From Flavobacterium sp. (lineage in GTDB: Bacteria; Bacteroidota; Bacteroidia; Flavobacteriales; Flavobacteriaceae), in assembly GCF_027531905.1 (NCBI RefSeq), contig NZ_JAPZSU010000012.1:28672-92671 (forward strand): a stretch of DNA of 64,000 nt, given 5' to 3'. This document shows positions 46,141 through 55,522 of this stretch, in pieces. Every line of letters starts with the position of its first letter. The first letter of the stretch is position 1. The notes below the pieces were generated by a model, which worked only from the letters and a program-made list of their open reading frames with translations, had not been told where the DNA came from and did no database searches. A program made the position numbers and the translations under genes.

Positions 46141-48672
46141 TTAGTTGTTAATTTTTGGAGCAGGCATTTTGGTCTCTGATTTTACAGAAATGGTATTGGC
46201 CATCAATTTAAAAGCACCAAGAACACCTTCTGGTAGTTCTCTAAAAAAGCTTAATCCAGTGTAAATATAATTGCCTTTTCCGTAAGGTGCTACTAACAAA
46301 GCTCCGTTTTTAGGAGTTTCGCCTTTGTCATTAGAAGACAAGATAGGAGTGAAGGCAGCATCAAAAGTATTAGGATAATACAATCCTTGTTCTTGTTTCC
46401 AGCCTTTGAAATCATTGGCAGTAATCTTATTTGGGTAATTCAAAATAGGATGATTAGGAGCCAAGAAACGAACTTCGGCATCTTCTTCCGTTACTCGGTC
46501 ACGAGAAACTTTTAGCGGATAAGGAGCCAGATTGGGAGTTACTAAATCATCGGTAGTGTTATACTGAACAATCATTGTTTTTCCTTCTTTGACAAATTCA
46601 AATAAAAGCGCTTGTTTGTTAGCCAAAGCCTGAACGGTATTGTAGGCTCGAACTCCAGTCATCACTACATCAAACGTAGCCAAACGCTCGGGTGTGATTT
46701 CTTCGGGTTTCAAAATAGTGACTTGATAGCCCATTTGCTCTAAGCTTGCGGGGACTTCATCACCCGCACCCATAATGTAGGCGATTTTTTCATTATTGGT
46801 TTTCAAATCTACACGCAAGAACTTAGCCTCTGCATTTTTAAGAATTTGTTGCTTGGTAATATGATTAAAATCGATAGTGATTTGGCTTTTGTTCAATTGT
46901 TTGTCTCCAATAACCACGATGCTTTTGGCTACAATCTCTTGATTGTTTTTAGGTGGAGTTACGGTAAAATAAACGGTTTTTTCACTTCCTTTTTTATCCA
47001 AATTCACTTCGATAAAAGCGGGATTTATTTTCCAATCTTTTCCTAAATCCAATTGAACGATTCCTTTTATTGCATCTTTACCAGCTTTGACTTTCACACC
47101 AACGGTTTTGCTTTTTTCATTGGTAAATAACAAAACTTTTTCAGTAAACGTTGAGGTGGCTTCGGGAACGATATCCAAGAAATTGTACATTTCGCCTTTT
47201 ACATCGTCATTGTATTTGTAAACGACTGTTCGTTCAAAGGGAATTTCAACACCTTCAATGCTTACAGTAAATACAACTTTCGCATCTCTTTCTTTTTCGG
47301 GTAGTCCAATTTCAGTAGGATTACTTACAGTATACATTCCCACAGTAGCTTCTTCTGCCAACCAATATGGTTGTGTGTAGGCTATGGTTTCTGGCAGTTG
47401 CAAATCAAGGGCAAAGTTGAGTAATTGGTTAGGTTGCAAAGGTGTATTCTGTAACGTTGTGCTTTGGTTAGGCAAGGTGGTTACACTTTTCAATACCATC
47501 GGAATTGAAGAACGATTGATGGCTTCTATCTTTAATTTCAGACTACTTCCAGGCGTCGTTTCTTGCGTTGGAGCAACAGCTTCTAGGTATAAACCAGCGC
47601 AGGCTGCAATTATTTTTTTGGTTTCGGCGGCTTTTTGTTTCGACCAATGATTTTCGTCTAATTGCAACATCATTTGGTAGGCTTTGACTAGTTTTGGAAT
47701 GCTAGCTGCAGGATTGTTATGATTGAATTCTTTGCTAATCAAATTTAGGAGTTCACCAATGGCTTTTCCGCCTTTAACACGATTCCAGCTCGTATCAATT
47801 CCGTCAAAAAGAGAACCGTTTGTAGGTACTCTTTCGCCATTTAAAAATTCTAAATATTCCGTTTCTTCACCACGCGTTCCTGTGCTTCCAAATCCTTGTG
47901 ATTGATGTGAACTTCTGCTTAATGCGGCAATTTCTTGGTTGGATTTTCCAATATTTGGATAATAAACTCCAGTTTGCATTGCAATTAGGTTGGTTTTGTC
48001 CGCGGCATTAAATTTTTCTTGTGAGCCATAAAACCACCAAGAGGTATTGAAAAACTGGCGTTTGGCTTGCCAAGGTTGAACGTATTTAAGCTGTTCAGGA
48101 TAAACTGAAGGATTATTGGTCAAATTAAAACTTTCCACACTCAACATTGCAGAAGCGGTGTGATGGCCGTGAGTAGTTCCTGGAGAACGATGGTCAAAAC
48201 GGTTGATGATTACATCGGGTTGGAATTTACGAATTGCCCAAACTACATCAGCAAGGACTTTTTCTTTGTCCCAAATGGCTAAAGTTTCAGTTGGATTTTT
48301 GGAGAAACCAAAATCATTGGCTCTAGAAAAAAGTTGTTCTCCGCCATCAATTTTTCGTGCTTCTATAAGTTCTTGAGTACGAATTACTCCAAGCAGTTCG
48401 CGCAATTGTGCTCCAATTAGATTTTGTCCTCCATCGCCTCGAGTTAGCGACAAATAGGCTGTTCTGGCTTTGGTTTCATTGGCTAAATACGAAATCAATC
48501 GGGTATTTTCGTCATCTGGATGTGCTGCGACATAGAGTACGGAACCCAGAAAATTGAGTTTTTGAATTTGATTGTAAATTTCAACCGAGTTGGGTTTTGT
48601 AGGTTTTTGTGCAAAAGCTAGGGTAGTGGATAGTAATAAAAGGAAGGCCGTTTTAACTATTGACTGCTGCAT
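46141..48672 (-). CDS. PIG-L family deacetylase, multidomain
   Basis: VLYVAAHPDDENTRLISYLANETKARTAYLSLTRGDGGQN. Confidence 0.9.
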   Translation of the reverse strand: MQQSIVKTAFLLLLSTTLAFAQKPTKPNSVEIYNQIQKLNFLGSVLYVAAHPDDENTRLISYLANETKARTAYLSLTRGDGGQNLIGAQLRELLGVIRTQELIEARKIDGGEQLFSRANDFGFSKNPTETLAIWDKEKVLADVVWAIRKFQPDVIINRFDHRSPGTTHGHHTASAMLSVESFNLTNNPSVYPEQLKYVQPWQAKRQFFNTSWWFYGSQEKFNAADKTNLIAMQTGVYYPNIGKSNQEIAALSRSSHQSQGFGSTGTRGEETEYLEFLNGERVPTNGSLFDGIDTSWNRVKGGKAIGELLNLISKEFNHNNPAASIPKLVKAYQMMLQLDENHWSKQKAAETKKIIAACAGLYLEAVAPTQETTPGSSLKLKIEAINRSSIPMVLKSVTTLPNQSTTLQNTPLQPNQLLNFALDLQLPETIAYTQPYWLAEEATVGMYTVSNPTEIGLPEKERDAKVVFTVSIEGVEIPFERTVVYKYNDDVKGEMYNFLDIVPEATSTFTEKVLLFTNEKSKTVGVKVKAGKDAIKGIVQLDLGKDWKINPAFIEVNLDKKGSEKTVYFTVTPPKNNQEIVAKSIVVIGDKQLNKSQITIDFNHITKQQILKNAEAKFLRVDLKTNNEKIAYIMGAGDEVPASLEQMGYQVTILKPEEITPERLATFDVVMTGVRAYNTVQALANKQALLFEFVKEGKTMIVQYNTTDDLVTPNLAPYPLKVSRDRVTEEDAEVRFLAPNHPILNYPNKITANDFKGWKQEQGLYYPNTFDAAFTPILSSNDKGETPKNGALLVAPYGKGNYIYTGLSFFRELPEGVLGAFKLMANTISVKSETKMPAPKINN

Positions 48673-48826
48673 AGAGTTTTTTGTTATTGATACATTTCAA
48701 AAATAGTAATTAAGAGTTGGTAATTTTTGTTAATTTTTGTTAATGCTGATTATTTATGATTTCATCCGTCAAATGATGATTTTTACAGATAATATTACTA
48801 CTTTAGAGTTATTTCTTATTTACGCT

Positions 48827-49786
48827 ATGAAAACAATAACTTATCAATCAGATTATTTAGGAAATGGATTTGAATATGCGACTATTGCTCAACCCGATGA
48901 TTATGAAGGTAAAGTAGTGGCAACAATAATTAGAAAACAGTGTAGCAGACCCAGTACCAAAGCGGTCTTGTATGTACATGGTTTTAATGATTATTTTTTT
49001 CAATCGGAAATGGCTCATAAATTTAATGAAAAAGGATTTCATTTTTATGCGATTGATTTACGGAAATATGGTCGTTCTATTTTGCCGCATCAAAAGAGTA
49101 ATAACATGCGTAGCTTAACAGAATATTTTGAAGATTTAGACGCGGCTTTAGAGATAATGGAGCAAGAGGGCAATAAACAAGTGGTGTTATCGGGTCATTC
49201 TACAGGTGGTTTATTGGTTACTTTATATGCATCGCAACGCATCGGGAAAGAAAAATTCGAAGCCATTTTTTGCAATAGCCCCTTTTATGCGATGAATATT
49301 CCGGGCTATCAAAAGCGCTTGCTGCTGCCACTGGTTGCCCTTTTCGGAACGTATTTTCCTGAGGTATTACTTCCTGGTAAAATTTCAGAATGGTATGGCC
49401 ACAGCTTGCATAGTGAAAAGAAAGGGGAGTGGGACTATAACTTGGCATGGAAACCACATTTGGTTCCCGCTTTAAATGCAGGTTGGATCAACGCCATATA
49501 TCAAGGACATGCGCAAATAAAAAAAGGAATAATTCTCACGCGACCAATTTTGGTGATGCATTCTCATCAATCGATTTATAGCAAGGATTGGAAGGCTTCT
49601 TTTTTTGAAGGAGATGCCATTTTGAATGTAAAAGACATCAAGGCAGGAGCAGAAAAGATCCTAGCACCTAAACGCAAGATACACGAAGTTAATGGTGGTA
49701 TGCATGATCTGATCTTGTCACCCCTTCAGGTACGAGAACGTGTATATCTTGTTTTATTTGAGTGGTTGGAACAAATTATAAAATGA
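48827..49786 (+). CDS. Alpha/beta hydrolase (monoacylglycerol lipase-like)
   Basis: VLYVHGFNDYFFQ, LSGHSTGGLLVTLYA; start 48827 (MKTITYQSDYLGNGFEY) preferred to 48737. Confidence 0.85.
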   Translation: MKTITYQSDYLGNGFEYATIAQPDDYEGKVVATIIRKQCSRPSTKAVLYVHGFNDYFFQSEMAHKFNEKGFHFYAIDLRKYGRSILPHQKSNNMRSLTEYFEDLDAALEIMEQEGNKQVVLSGHSTGGLLVTLYASQRIGKEKFEAIFCNSPFYAMNIPGYQKRLLLPLVALFGTYFPEVLLPGKISEWYGHSLHSEKKGEWDYNLAWKPHLVPALNAGWINAIYQGHAQIKKGIILTRPILVMHSHQSIYSKDWKASFFEGDAILNVKDIKAGAEKILAPKRKIHEVNGGMHDLILSPLQVRERVYLVLFEWLEQIIK

Positions 49787-49818
49787 TTATTCATAAAACC
49801 GTTGATGAAGTTATTTTT

Positions 49819-49958
49819 GCCACATTAATATAGGATTTATAGCTTCATTAACTAGAAATTGACGCTTTACTATTCACATAGCTCTACTATGTGTGAAGTA
49901 ATGCTATTTCTATTCTTTCTTTAACGATTTTACTTTTATCAATGATTCTATGTAGCTA
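49819..49958. repeat. CACATAG palindromic repeat R2, copy B (inverted relative to A)
   Basis: GACGCTTTACTATTCACATAGCTCTACTATGTGTGAAGTAATGCTATTTCTATTCTTTCT... aligns to reverse complement of copy A. Confidence 0.8.
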
Positions 49959-49999
49959 TATTTTTTATTTTAGTTGAATTTCACCCAACGGGTTATTCT

Positions 50000-51832
50000 T
50001 TACTTATAAATCACCGTTCGGGGTTTATTCAACTCAAAATCAAGTAAGCCAAAATCACTCGTTTCAAAAGCATTTGTTCTAAGATTCTTATCATCGGGAC
50101 CAAAGGTAGTCGGGTAGTAAGCAAACGACAACTGAAACGAACTAAACACCAAATAATCATTATTGATAATTAAACCTAAGCCAATACTAGAGTAGGTTTG
50201 ATTCTTAAGCTTGGTGTTTTTATCATTTCCAATAATTCCAAGGGTATAATTAAAAAACGGATTCAAACGAAAACCCCAAAGATCCCATGGAGAATAGCTT
50301 TGTGTTTGCGCACTGAAAACCATTTTTTTGGTGCCGTATAAAGCATTGTTGAATCCAGGAATTCCATATTCACCATTTAAGGTGATTTGATCCCCAGTTG
50401 CAGCCAATCGATGGTTACCAAATATAACTTGCTGTTTTAAAAACTGTCTAATTTTCCAATCGCCAATCTCGAATAATTTGGTAAAATAATTGGCTTGAAA
50501 CGAAAAAGCGGATTGAACCGTTTTGGAATGCTGAAAAAAGCTGCCCCATTCGGCATTCATGCTAAAAAATCCCCAACGGAAATAGTTTCCAAACGAAGCT
50601 CTTGTGCCTAAATACAATTGCCCCGTATGGTTTTTTCGCTGATAACCTGTGGTTAGACTATAGGTTTTTCCAATAGGTACATCTTCAATAATCCCGTTGT
50701 TGAACAAATAGCGCTCTTGGACGAAGTTTCTGGCGTTGATCCCCACGCTCATGAGTAGAAGTTTTTGGTCTGTATAGAATCCAACACTGTCATAAGCTAC
50801 ACTCGGATTTTCTAAAAAATTGATGTTCAAGAAACGACCGGCCACGATCAAGTTGGTAATTTTGCTTTTTTCTGAATGGTCGTTATCCAACGAAAAAGCA
50901 TGTCCAAGCCAGTAATCATCAGTATTGAACTTGAATCGCTGTTGCGCAAAAACACCATTTTTATCAGCCAAACTATCTTGAATAAACCTTTGTTCATAGA
51001 GAATTCCACCTCCCCATTTGGTCAAAGGCGACACAAACATTCTAGAAGCTTCCAAACTTCGGTTATAATTACTGTTTACCTCTTTTTGATGGGTCGCTTG
51101 TAATTTGATAAAGGTTTTCCGGAAATTATTGACCGTATACTGCAACAAATGACCATTTTGACTTTCTTTGGAACGATTGGTATATTCTCCTCGAATTTCA
51201 TGACCTTGACCAAGAAAATTACGTTCTCTAAGTTTTAGGGTGGTTTCGGCAGTGCTAAAAGAGGCATTTGGAATTAAACTCCAAGAATCCAAAACTTGAA
51301 TAAAAACATCTACATAGTCGGGGTTTTCGGCTACAATTTCCATATGTATTGCCACACTGTTGACAAAACGTTGTGCTCGAATCAAACGCTGACTTTCTTT
51401 AACCAATAACGAATCTAACGGTTCATTTTCTTTAAGTAATAAAACTTTTCGAATCGTATAGTCTTTGGATTTAATATGTAATTTGTTTCCCCATTCTTCT
51501 ACTGTATTGAGTTCTTTTTGGGGTGTAATTGTTTCAAATTGCTGTGTTTTTTTGCCAAAAGGATCAAGAGTAGTGATCGAAATACTTCGGATTATTTTAC
51601 CTTGATAAGGACGGTAATCTATTTTGGAGATTGGCTTGTTGGGAAGGTTTGGATTTATGGGTCTAAAGATTAAGCGATGCAAAAAACTGGTCGCTTTTTT
51701 CTTTTGAGAAAATTGTTGGATGTTTTTATAAATTTTGGCGCTATCTGCCTTTGGTTTTTCATGTTGGGAAAAAGCAAACTGAGATAAAAAAAACAAAACG
51801 ACTAGTAAAGTAAAAGCTTTTTTTTGATACAT
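50000..51832 (-). CDS. Outer membrane beta-barrel protein with POTRA-like N-terminus (BamA/TamA-like)
   Basis: Signal peptide, ISITTLDPFGKK..., LRERNFLGQGHEIRGEY, barrel-like C-terminus. Confidence 0.65.
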   Translation of the reverse strand: MYQKKAFTLLVVLFFLSQFAFSQHEKPKADSAKIYKNIQQFSQKKKATSFLHRLIFRPINPNLPNKPISKIDYRPYQGKIIRSISITTLDPFGKKTQQFETITPQKELNTVEEWGNKLHIKSKDYTIRKVLLLKENEPLDSLLVKESQRLIRAQRFVNSVAIHMEIVAENPDYVDVFIQVLDSWSLIPNASFSTAETTLKLRERNFLGQGHEIRGEYTNRSKESQNGHLLQYTVNNFRKTFIKLQATHQKEVNSNYNRSLEASRMFVSPLTKWGGGILYEQRFIQDSLADKNGVFAQQRFKFNTDDYWLGHAFSLDNDHSEKSKITNLIVAGRFLNINFLENPSVAYDSVGFYTDQKLLLMSVGINARNFVQERYLFNNGIIEDVPIGKTYSLTTGYQRKNHTGQLYLGTRASFGNYFRWGFFSMNAEWGSFFQHSKTVQSAFSFQANYFTKLFEIGDWKIRQFLKQQVIFGNHRLAATGDQITLNGEYGIPGFNNALYGTKKMVFSAQTQSYSPWDLWGFRLNPFFNYTLGIIGNDKNTKLKNQTYSSIGLGLIINNDYLVFSSFQLSFAYYPTTFGPDDKNLRTNAFETSDFGLLDFELNKPRTVIYK

Positions 51833-51875
51833 GTTGCCTGTTTTTTTTATGTTAATTCAATAATATAAACTTTGC

Positions 51876-52418
51876 CTAATCTGTAAATTCATTAATGGTA
51901 TCGCTGGAACTCTTGTTGAGAATTGAAATGCCTTTTTGAAAAAATAAATTATTGGGGTAAATCACCATTTCCCCTTCTTTGGATCGGATGGTTACATGAT
52001 AAGCACCAATATCTTCAATTTCTCCCTCTACAGGATACTCTTTGTCATGGATCAAAATAGCATCACCAATTTTGAATGGGAACGAAAAGAATAAAATAAT
52101 TCCTGCAGTTATATTACTTAATATGGACCATTGCGCAAACATAGCAACACCAATTACCGTGGCTACGGATGAAACGGTGATAAAAATATCTTTAGCCTGC
52201 ACGCCCCAAATCAAAATCAAGGTGATAAGGGCTAAGATAGTAATCAAAATGTTTATGTATTTGATGACCAAATTCGTTCTTCTTTCAATAATTTCACTCG
52301 TTTTAGCATATTTTCTAATGAGTTTGGCAACCAAGGCCCGAGTGAGAAAAACTAATACTAATAGTATTCCTGTACTGATTTCTTCTTTGAGATATTGATC
52401 AAAAAAATTCATATCCAT
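51876..52418 (-). CDS. Mechanosensitive ion channel (MscS) family protein
   Basis: ATVIGVAMFAQWSILSNITAGIILFFSFPFKIGDAILIHD, VIYPNNLFFQKGI. Confidence 0.88.
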   Translation of the reverse strand: MDMNFFDQYLKEEISTGILLVLVFLTRALVAKLIRKYAKTSEIIERRTNLVIKYINILITILALITLILIWGVQAKDIFITVSSVATVIGVAMFAQWSILSNITAGIILFFSFPFKIGDAILIHDKEYPVEGEIEDIGAYHVTIRSKEGEMVIYPNNLFFQKGISILNKSSSDTINEFTD

Positions 52419-52423
52419 TAATT

Positions 52424-53005
52424 TTAAAGTTGACTAAGATACGCAAACACTTTGTCAGTTGGCATTCCCATAACATTAGTATAGGAACCTTCTACTTTAG
52501 AAACGCCAATAAAACCAATCCATTCCTGAATTCCGTAAGCACCAGCCTTATCAAAAGGTTGGTAATGGTCTAAATAATAGAGAATAGCTTCATCACTCAA
52601 GGCATTAAAGGTGACTTTTGTGGTCTCGGAAATGACTTCTGTTTTGTGCTTTGTTTTAAAACATACCGATGTAATGACTTCATGGGTGTTGTTCGATAAA
52701 GATTGCAAAATTTCGAAGGCCTCTTGTGCATCTTTCGGCTTTCCTAAGGGGCGATTTTGGTGCCAAACAATGGTATCACTAGTAATAAGAAGTTCGTTAT
52801 CTTGCAATTCGCCCTCAAAAGCATTGGCTTTCAGTATAGATAGGTAATTTGTGATTTCTTCTCCTTTTAGCGTATTGGGAAAAATTTCTTCAATTTCTTT
52901 GAGTCGGATTTCGAAATCCAAATCTAAGTCTTTGAAAAATTGCTGTCTTCTAGGGGAACTCGAAGCCAAAATAATACGATAAGGCGCTAGTTTATTTTTA
53001 AGCAT
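52424..53005 (-). CDS. maf: Maf-like nucleotide pyrophosphatase
   Basis: RIILASSSPRRQQFFKDL, LITSDTIVWHQNRPLGKP; start moved to ATG 53005. Confidence 0.92.
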   Translation of the reverse strand: MLKNKLAPYRIILASSSPRRQQFFKDLDLDFEIRLKEIEEIFPNTLKGEEITNYLSILKANAFEGELQDNELLITSDTIVWHQNRPLGKPKDAQEAFEILQSLSNNTHEVITSVCFKTKHKTEVISETTKVTFNALSDEAILYYLDHYQPFDKAGAYGIQEWIGFIGVSKVEGSYTNVMGMPTDKVFAYLSQL

Positions 53006-53927
53006 GATGTTGAATGTTGTAGGTGAGTAAGGGCAATAGAAAGAGTCCAAAAAAGACAATCCATTTGAGAACAGTGCTCAAGTGATGCAACTCAGTTTTG
53101 GTTTTAGCAGTCGCTATTTTTATGGTAAAATACAAAAAAGGAGCAATAATAAAAACCAAACTGTAAATCGTAATGAGATGCAAATCGTTTAAAACAAAAT
53201 AGCGATACATGTAATCAAGAAGTAATCCAATCGGGAGAAGACTCAAGACAGCAAGTAATTTGGTTGTTTTAGAAATGCCTAAACGAATCGCCAAGGTGTT
53301 CATCCCTTGGTGTTCATCGCCTTTGATATCTTCTAGATCTTTCGTGATTTCTCTTATCAAATGTAAAAGAAAAGCAAAAACGGCATAATCTATCAGTAGG
53401 CTGAAAATTGGTATCATTTGCCGTTGATTCTCAGCATAAATAACTGGGAGCAAATCAAAAACACCTATAATCAATACGCTTACGGCTAATAGTAAAGCAA
53501 TAATGATATTCCCAAGTAGCAGCATTTGTTTTAGAGTGGTGGCATAAAAATAGAGTGTGGCGGCAATTAAAATAAACAATCCAGCAAAATTAGGTTTGTC
53601 AATCACGTTTGAAAGATAAAAACCGATGCATACTCCAATTACGGTCAGTCCAATATACAAGTTATAGGCTACACTTTCTTGGATGGTTTTGCCAATAAGT
53701 ACTTGCTCGGGTTTGTTAATGGCATCGGTATCTTGATCAAAAATATCGTTAATTACATAGCCACCTGCCGCAATACAAATCGTAGCTAAAACCAACAAAA
53801 CATATTGAAAGTTGGATAAAGCCAAGCTACAATTTTGTTCTTTTAAGAAACCAAAACGCAACATCAATTGCATTAAAGCTAATAAAAGTAAGTTTTGATA
53901 ACGTAGTAATTGAAGGTATTTCATCAT
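52998..53927 (-). CDS. UbiA family prenyltransferase (geranylgeranylglycerol-phosphate geranylgeranyltransferase-like)
   Basis: GGYVINDIFDQDTDAINKPEQVLIGKTI, REITKDLEDIKGDEHQGMNTLAIRLG. Confidence 0.88.
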   Translation of the reverse strand: MMKYLQLLRYQNLLLLALMQLMLRFGFLKEQNCSLALSNFQYVLLVLATICIAAGGYVINDIFDQDTDAINKPEQVLIGKTIQESVAYNLYIGLTVIGVCIGFYLSNVIDKPNFAGLFILIAATLYFYATTLKQMLLLGNIIIALLLAVSVLIIGVFDLLPVIYAENQRQMIPIFSLLIDYAVFAFLLHLIREITKDLEDIKGDEHQGMNTLAIRLGISKTTKLLAVLSLLPIGLLLDYMYRYFVLNDLHLITIYSLVFIIAPFLYFTIKIATAKTKTELHHLSTVLKWIVFFGLFLLPLLTYNIQHHA

Positions 53928-53975
53928 TTTGGTACTGTATTAATTTACGGCGCAGTTTCGAAACGGCAAGGTTTT

Positions 53976-54047
53976 TTCTCCCATCTCACATTTCACTTTT
54001 CACATTTCACTTCTCACATCTGCCTTCTCACTTTTCACTTTCTCCCT
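53976..54047. repeat. Degenerate heptamer array (GTGARAW on minus strand)
   Basis: Minus strand GTGAAAA GTGAGAA GGCAGAT GTGAGAA GTGAAAT GTGAAAA GTGAAAT GTGAGAT. Confidence 0.85.
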
Positions 54048-54048
54048 T

Positions 54049-54576
54049 CTAATCATGTTTCCCATCAAAACTTTCCATCCATTTTCCTTGTACTTTCATG
54101 ACCTGTTCTATCACGTCTCTAACAGCTCCTTTACCGCCATTTTTATGAGAAATGTATTTTGAAATGGCTTTTATTTCTGGACTTGCATCCTGCGGACAAG
54201 TAGGTAATCCTACCAATTGCATGACGTGGTAGTCTGGAATGTCGTCTCCCATGTACAAAACGTGTTCAGGCAGAATATTATAGACATCGGTATATTCATC
54301 AAAGGTGGCTACTTTATCGGGGGTACCTAAATGAATGTCGGTGATGCCTAAATTTCTCAAGCGCACTCGAACACCTTCATTGCTTCCGCCAGAAATAATA
54401 CAAACATTGTAGCCATTATCTACAGCTGCTTTTAGTGCGTAGCCATCGCGAATGTTCATGGTTCGTAGCATTTCGCCTGTGGTATTTACAAATACAGAAC
54501 CATCAGTAAGTACGCCATCTACGTCAAACACAAACGTCGTAATTTCATTCATTATTTCTTTATAACTTTTTGCCAT
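54049..54576 (-). CDS. KdsC-like HAD phosphatase (KDO-8-P phosphatase family)
   Basis: FVFDVDGVLTDGSVFVN, CIISGGSNEGVRVRLRNLGI, YMGDDIPDYHVMQLVGLPTCPQDA. Confidence 0.88.
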   Translation of the reverse strand: MAKSYKEIMNEITTFVFDVDGVLTDGSVFVNTTGEMLRTMNIRDGYALKAAVDNGYNVCIISGGSNEGVRVRLRNLGITDIHLGTPDKVATFDEYTDVYNILPEHVLYMGDDIPDYHVMQLVGLPTCPQDASPEIKAISKYISHKNGGKGAVRDVIEQVMKVQGKWMESFDGKHD

Positions 54577-55321
54577 GATTTTGAATAGATTGGGTTAAGA
54601 TTTTATATATAGTCGATTGATTTTCATTGGATAAAAAAGATTCATGCGCCTCGATGGTAGAAAAATCATTACGTTTTGCAGGTCCTGTTTGGGCTTCTTT
54701 TGGGGATAATGTCAATAATTTTTCGGCCGTTTCCAGGATTAAAGGTTTTAGAATATCAAAAGGAACATGGTTTTCTATACAAATTTCATGACCTAATTGA
54801 TACAAATAGTTGGTAAAGTTATTTACAAAAACTGCCGCCACATGCAATGCTTTTCGTTGATGGGAATTAATCGCATGAACATCATCTGAAATAGCTCTTG
54901 CCACTTTCTCTACTATAAAATAATCCTGAGGTTCTACTGTTTCTAAACACATTGGAATCGTTTTAAAATCGACCTGTTTTCCTTTCGTAAAGGTTTGCAA
55001 TGGATAGAAAACCCCTTTTCTATTGTTGTCATTCAAAGCGTCTAAAGGAGCAGCTCCTGAGGTATGAACGACCAAGCGGTTTTCGAAAGGCAATTGTGAT
55101 GAAACACTGGCTATGGCATCGTCAGAAACGGCAATGATATAGACGTCAGCTTCTTTCAAATCGCTATAATTAGAAACGATTTTGTCTACCCCAATTCCTG
55201 GGATTATAGTTGTTGAATTTCTGGAATACACTTGCACGATTTCTATGCCCGTTGCGGTTAGAAAGGTCGAAATAAGATGTTGTGCTACATTGCCAGCGCC
55301 AATAAGTGTTACTCTGATCAT
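54560..55321 (-). CDS. Rossmann-like/DUF2520 NAD(P)-binding protein
   Basis: VTLIGAGNVAQHLISTFL; ALHVAAVFVNNFTNYLYQLG; ETAEKLLTLSPKEAQTGPAKRND. Confidence 0.88.
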   Translation of the reverse strand: MIRVTLIGAGNVAQHLISTFLTATGIEIVQVYSRNSTTIIPGIGVDKIVSNYSDLKEADVYIIAVSDDAIASVSSQLPFENRLVVHTSGAAPLDALNDNNRKGVFYPLQTFTKGKQVDFKTIPMCLETVEPQDYFIVEKVARAISDDVHAINSHQRKALHVAAVFVNNFTNYLYQLGHEICIENHVPFDILKPLILETAEKLLTLSPKEAQTGPAKRNDFSTIEAHESFLSNENQSTIYKILTQSIQNHGKKL

Positions 55322-55481
55322 CCCGCAAAAATAGTGATTTTTTTATAGTGATAAAAGGGATTGTTTTTGAAGGATACTTTGTTTTTGGAGGCACTATTTC
55401 AAACGTTTTTGGAGTTAATTTGTAAGCTTAATTTTAGATTAAATTAACAAGTGTGTTCGTTTCAAATCAACAATATTTAAG

Positions 55482-55489
55482 TACTTTTG
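55482..55489 (+). promoter_or_regulatory. -7 element TACTTTTG
   Basis: TAnnTTTG match 34 nt before ATG 55523. Confidence 0.6.
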
Positions 55490-55522
55490 CTACACTTTTA
55501 CAAAAAATAAATTCCTTTTTAA

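Noticed and set aside
48720-48744. Direct repeat TAATTTTTGTTAATTTTTGTTAATG
   Set aside because: Only two short units in AT-rich promoter DNA; likely chance or overlapping TAnnTTTG elements.
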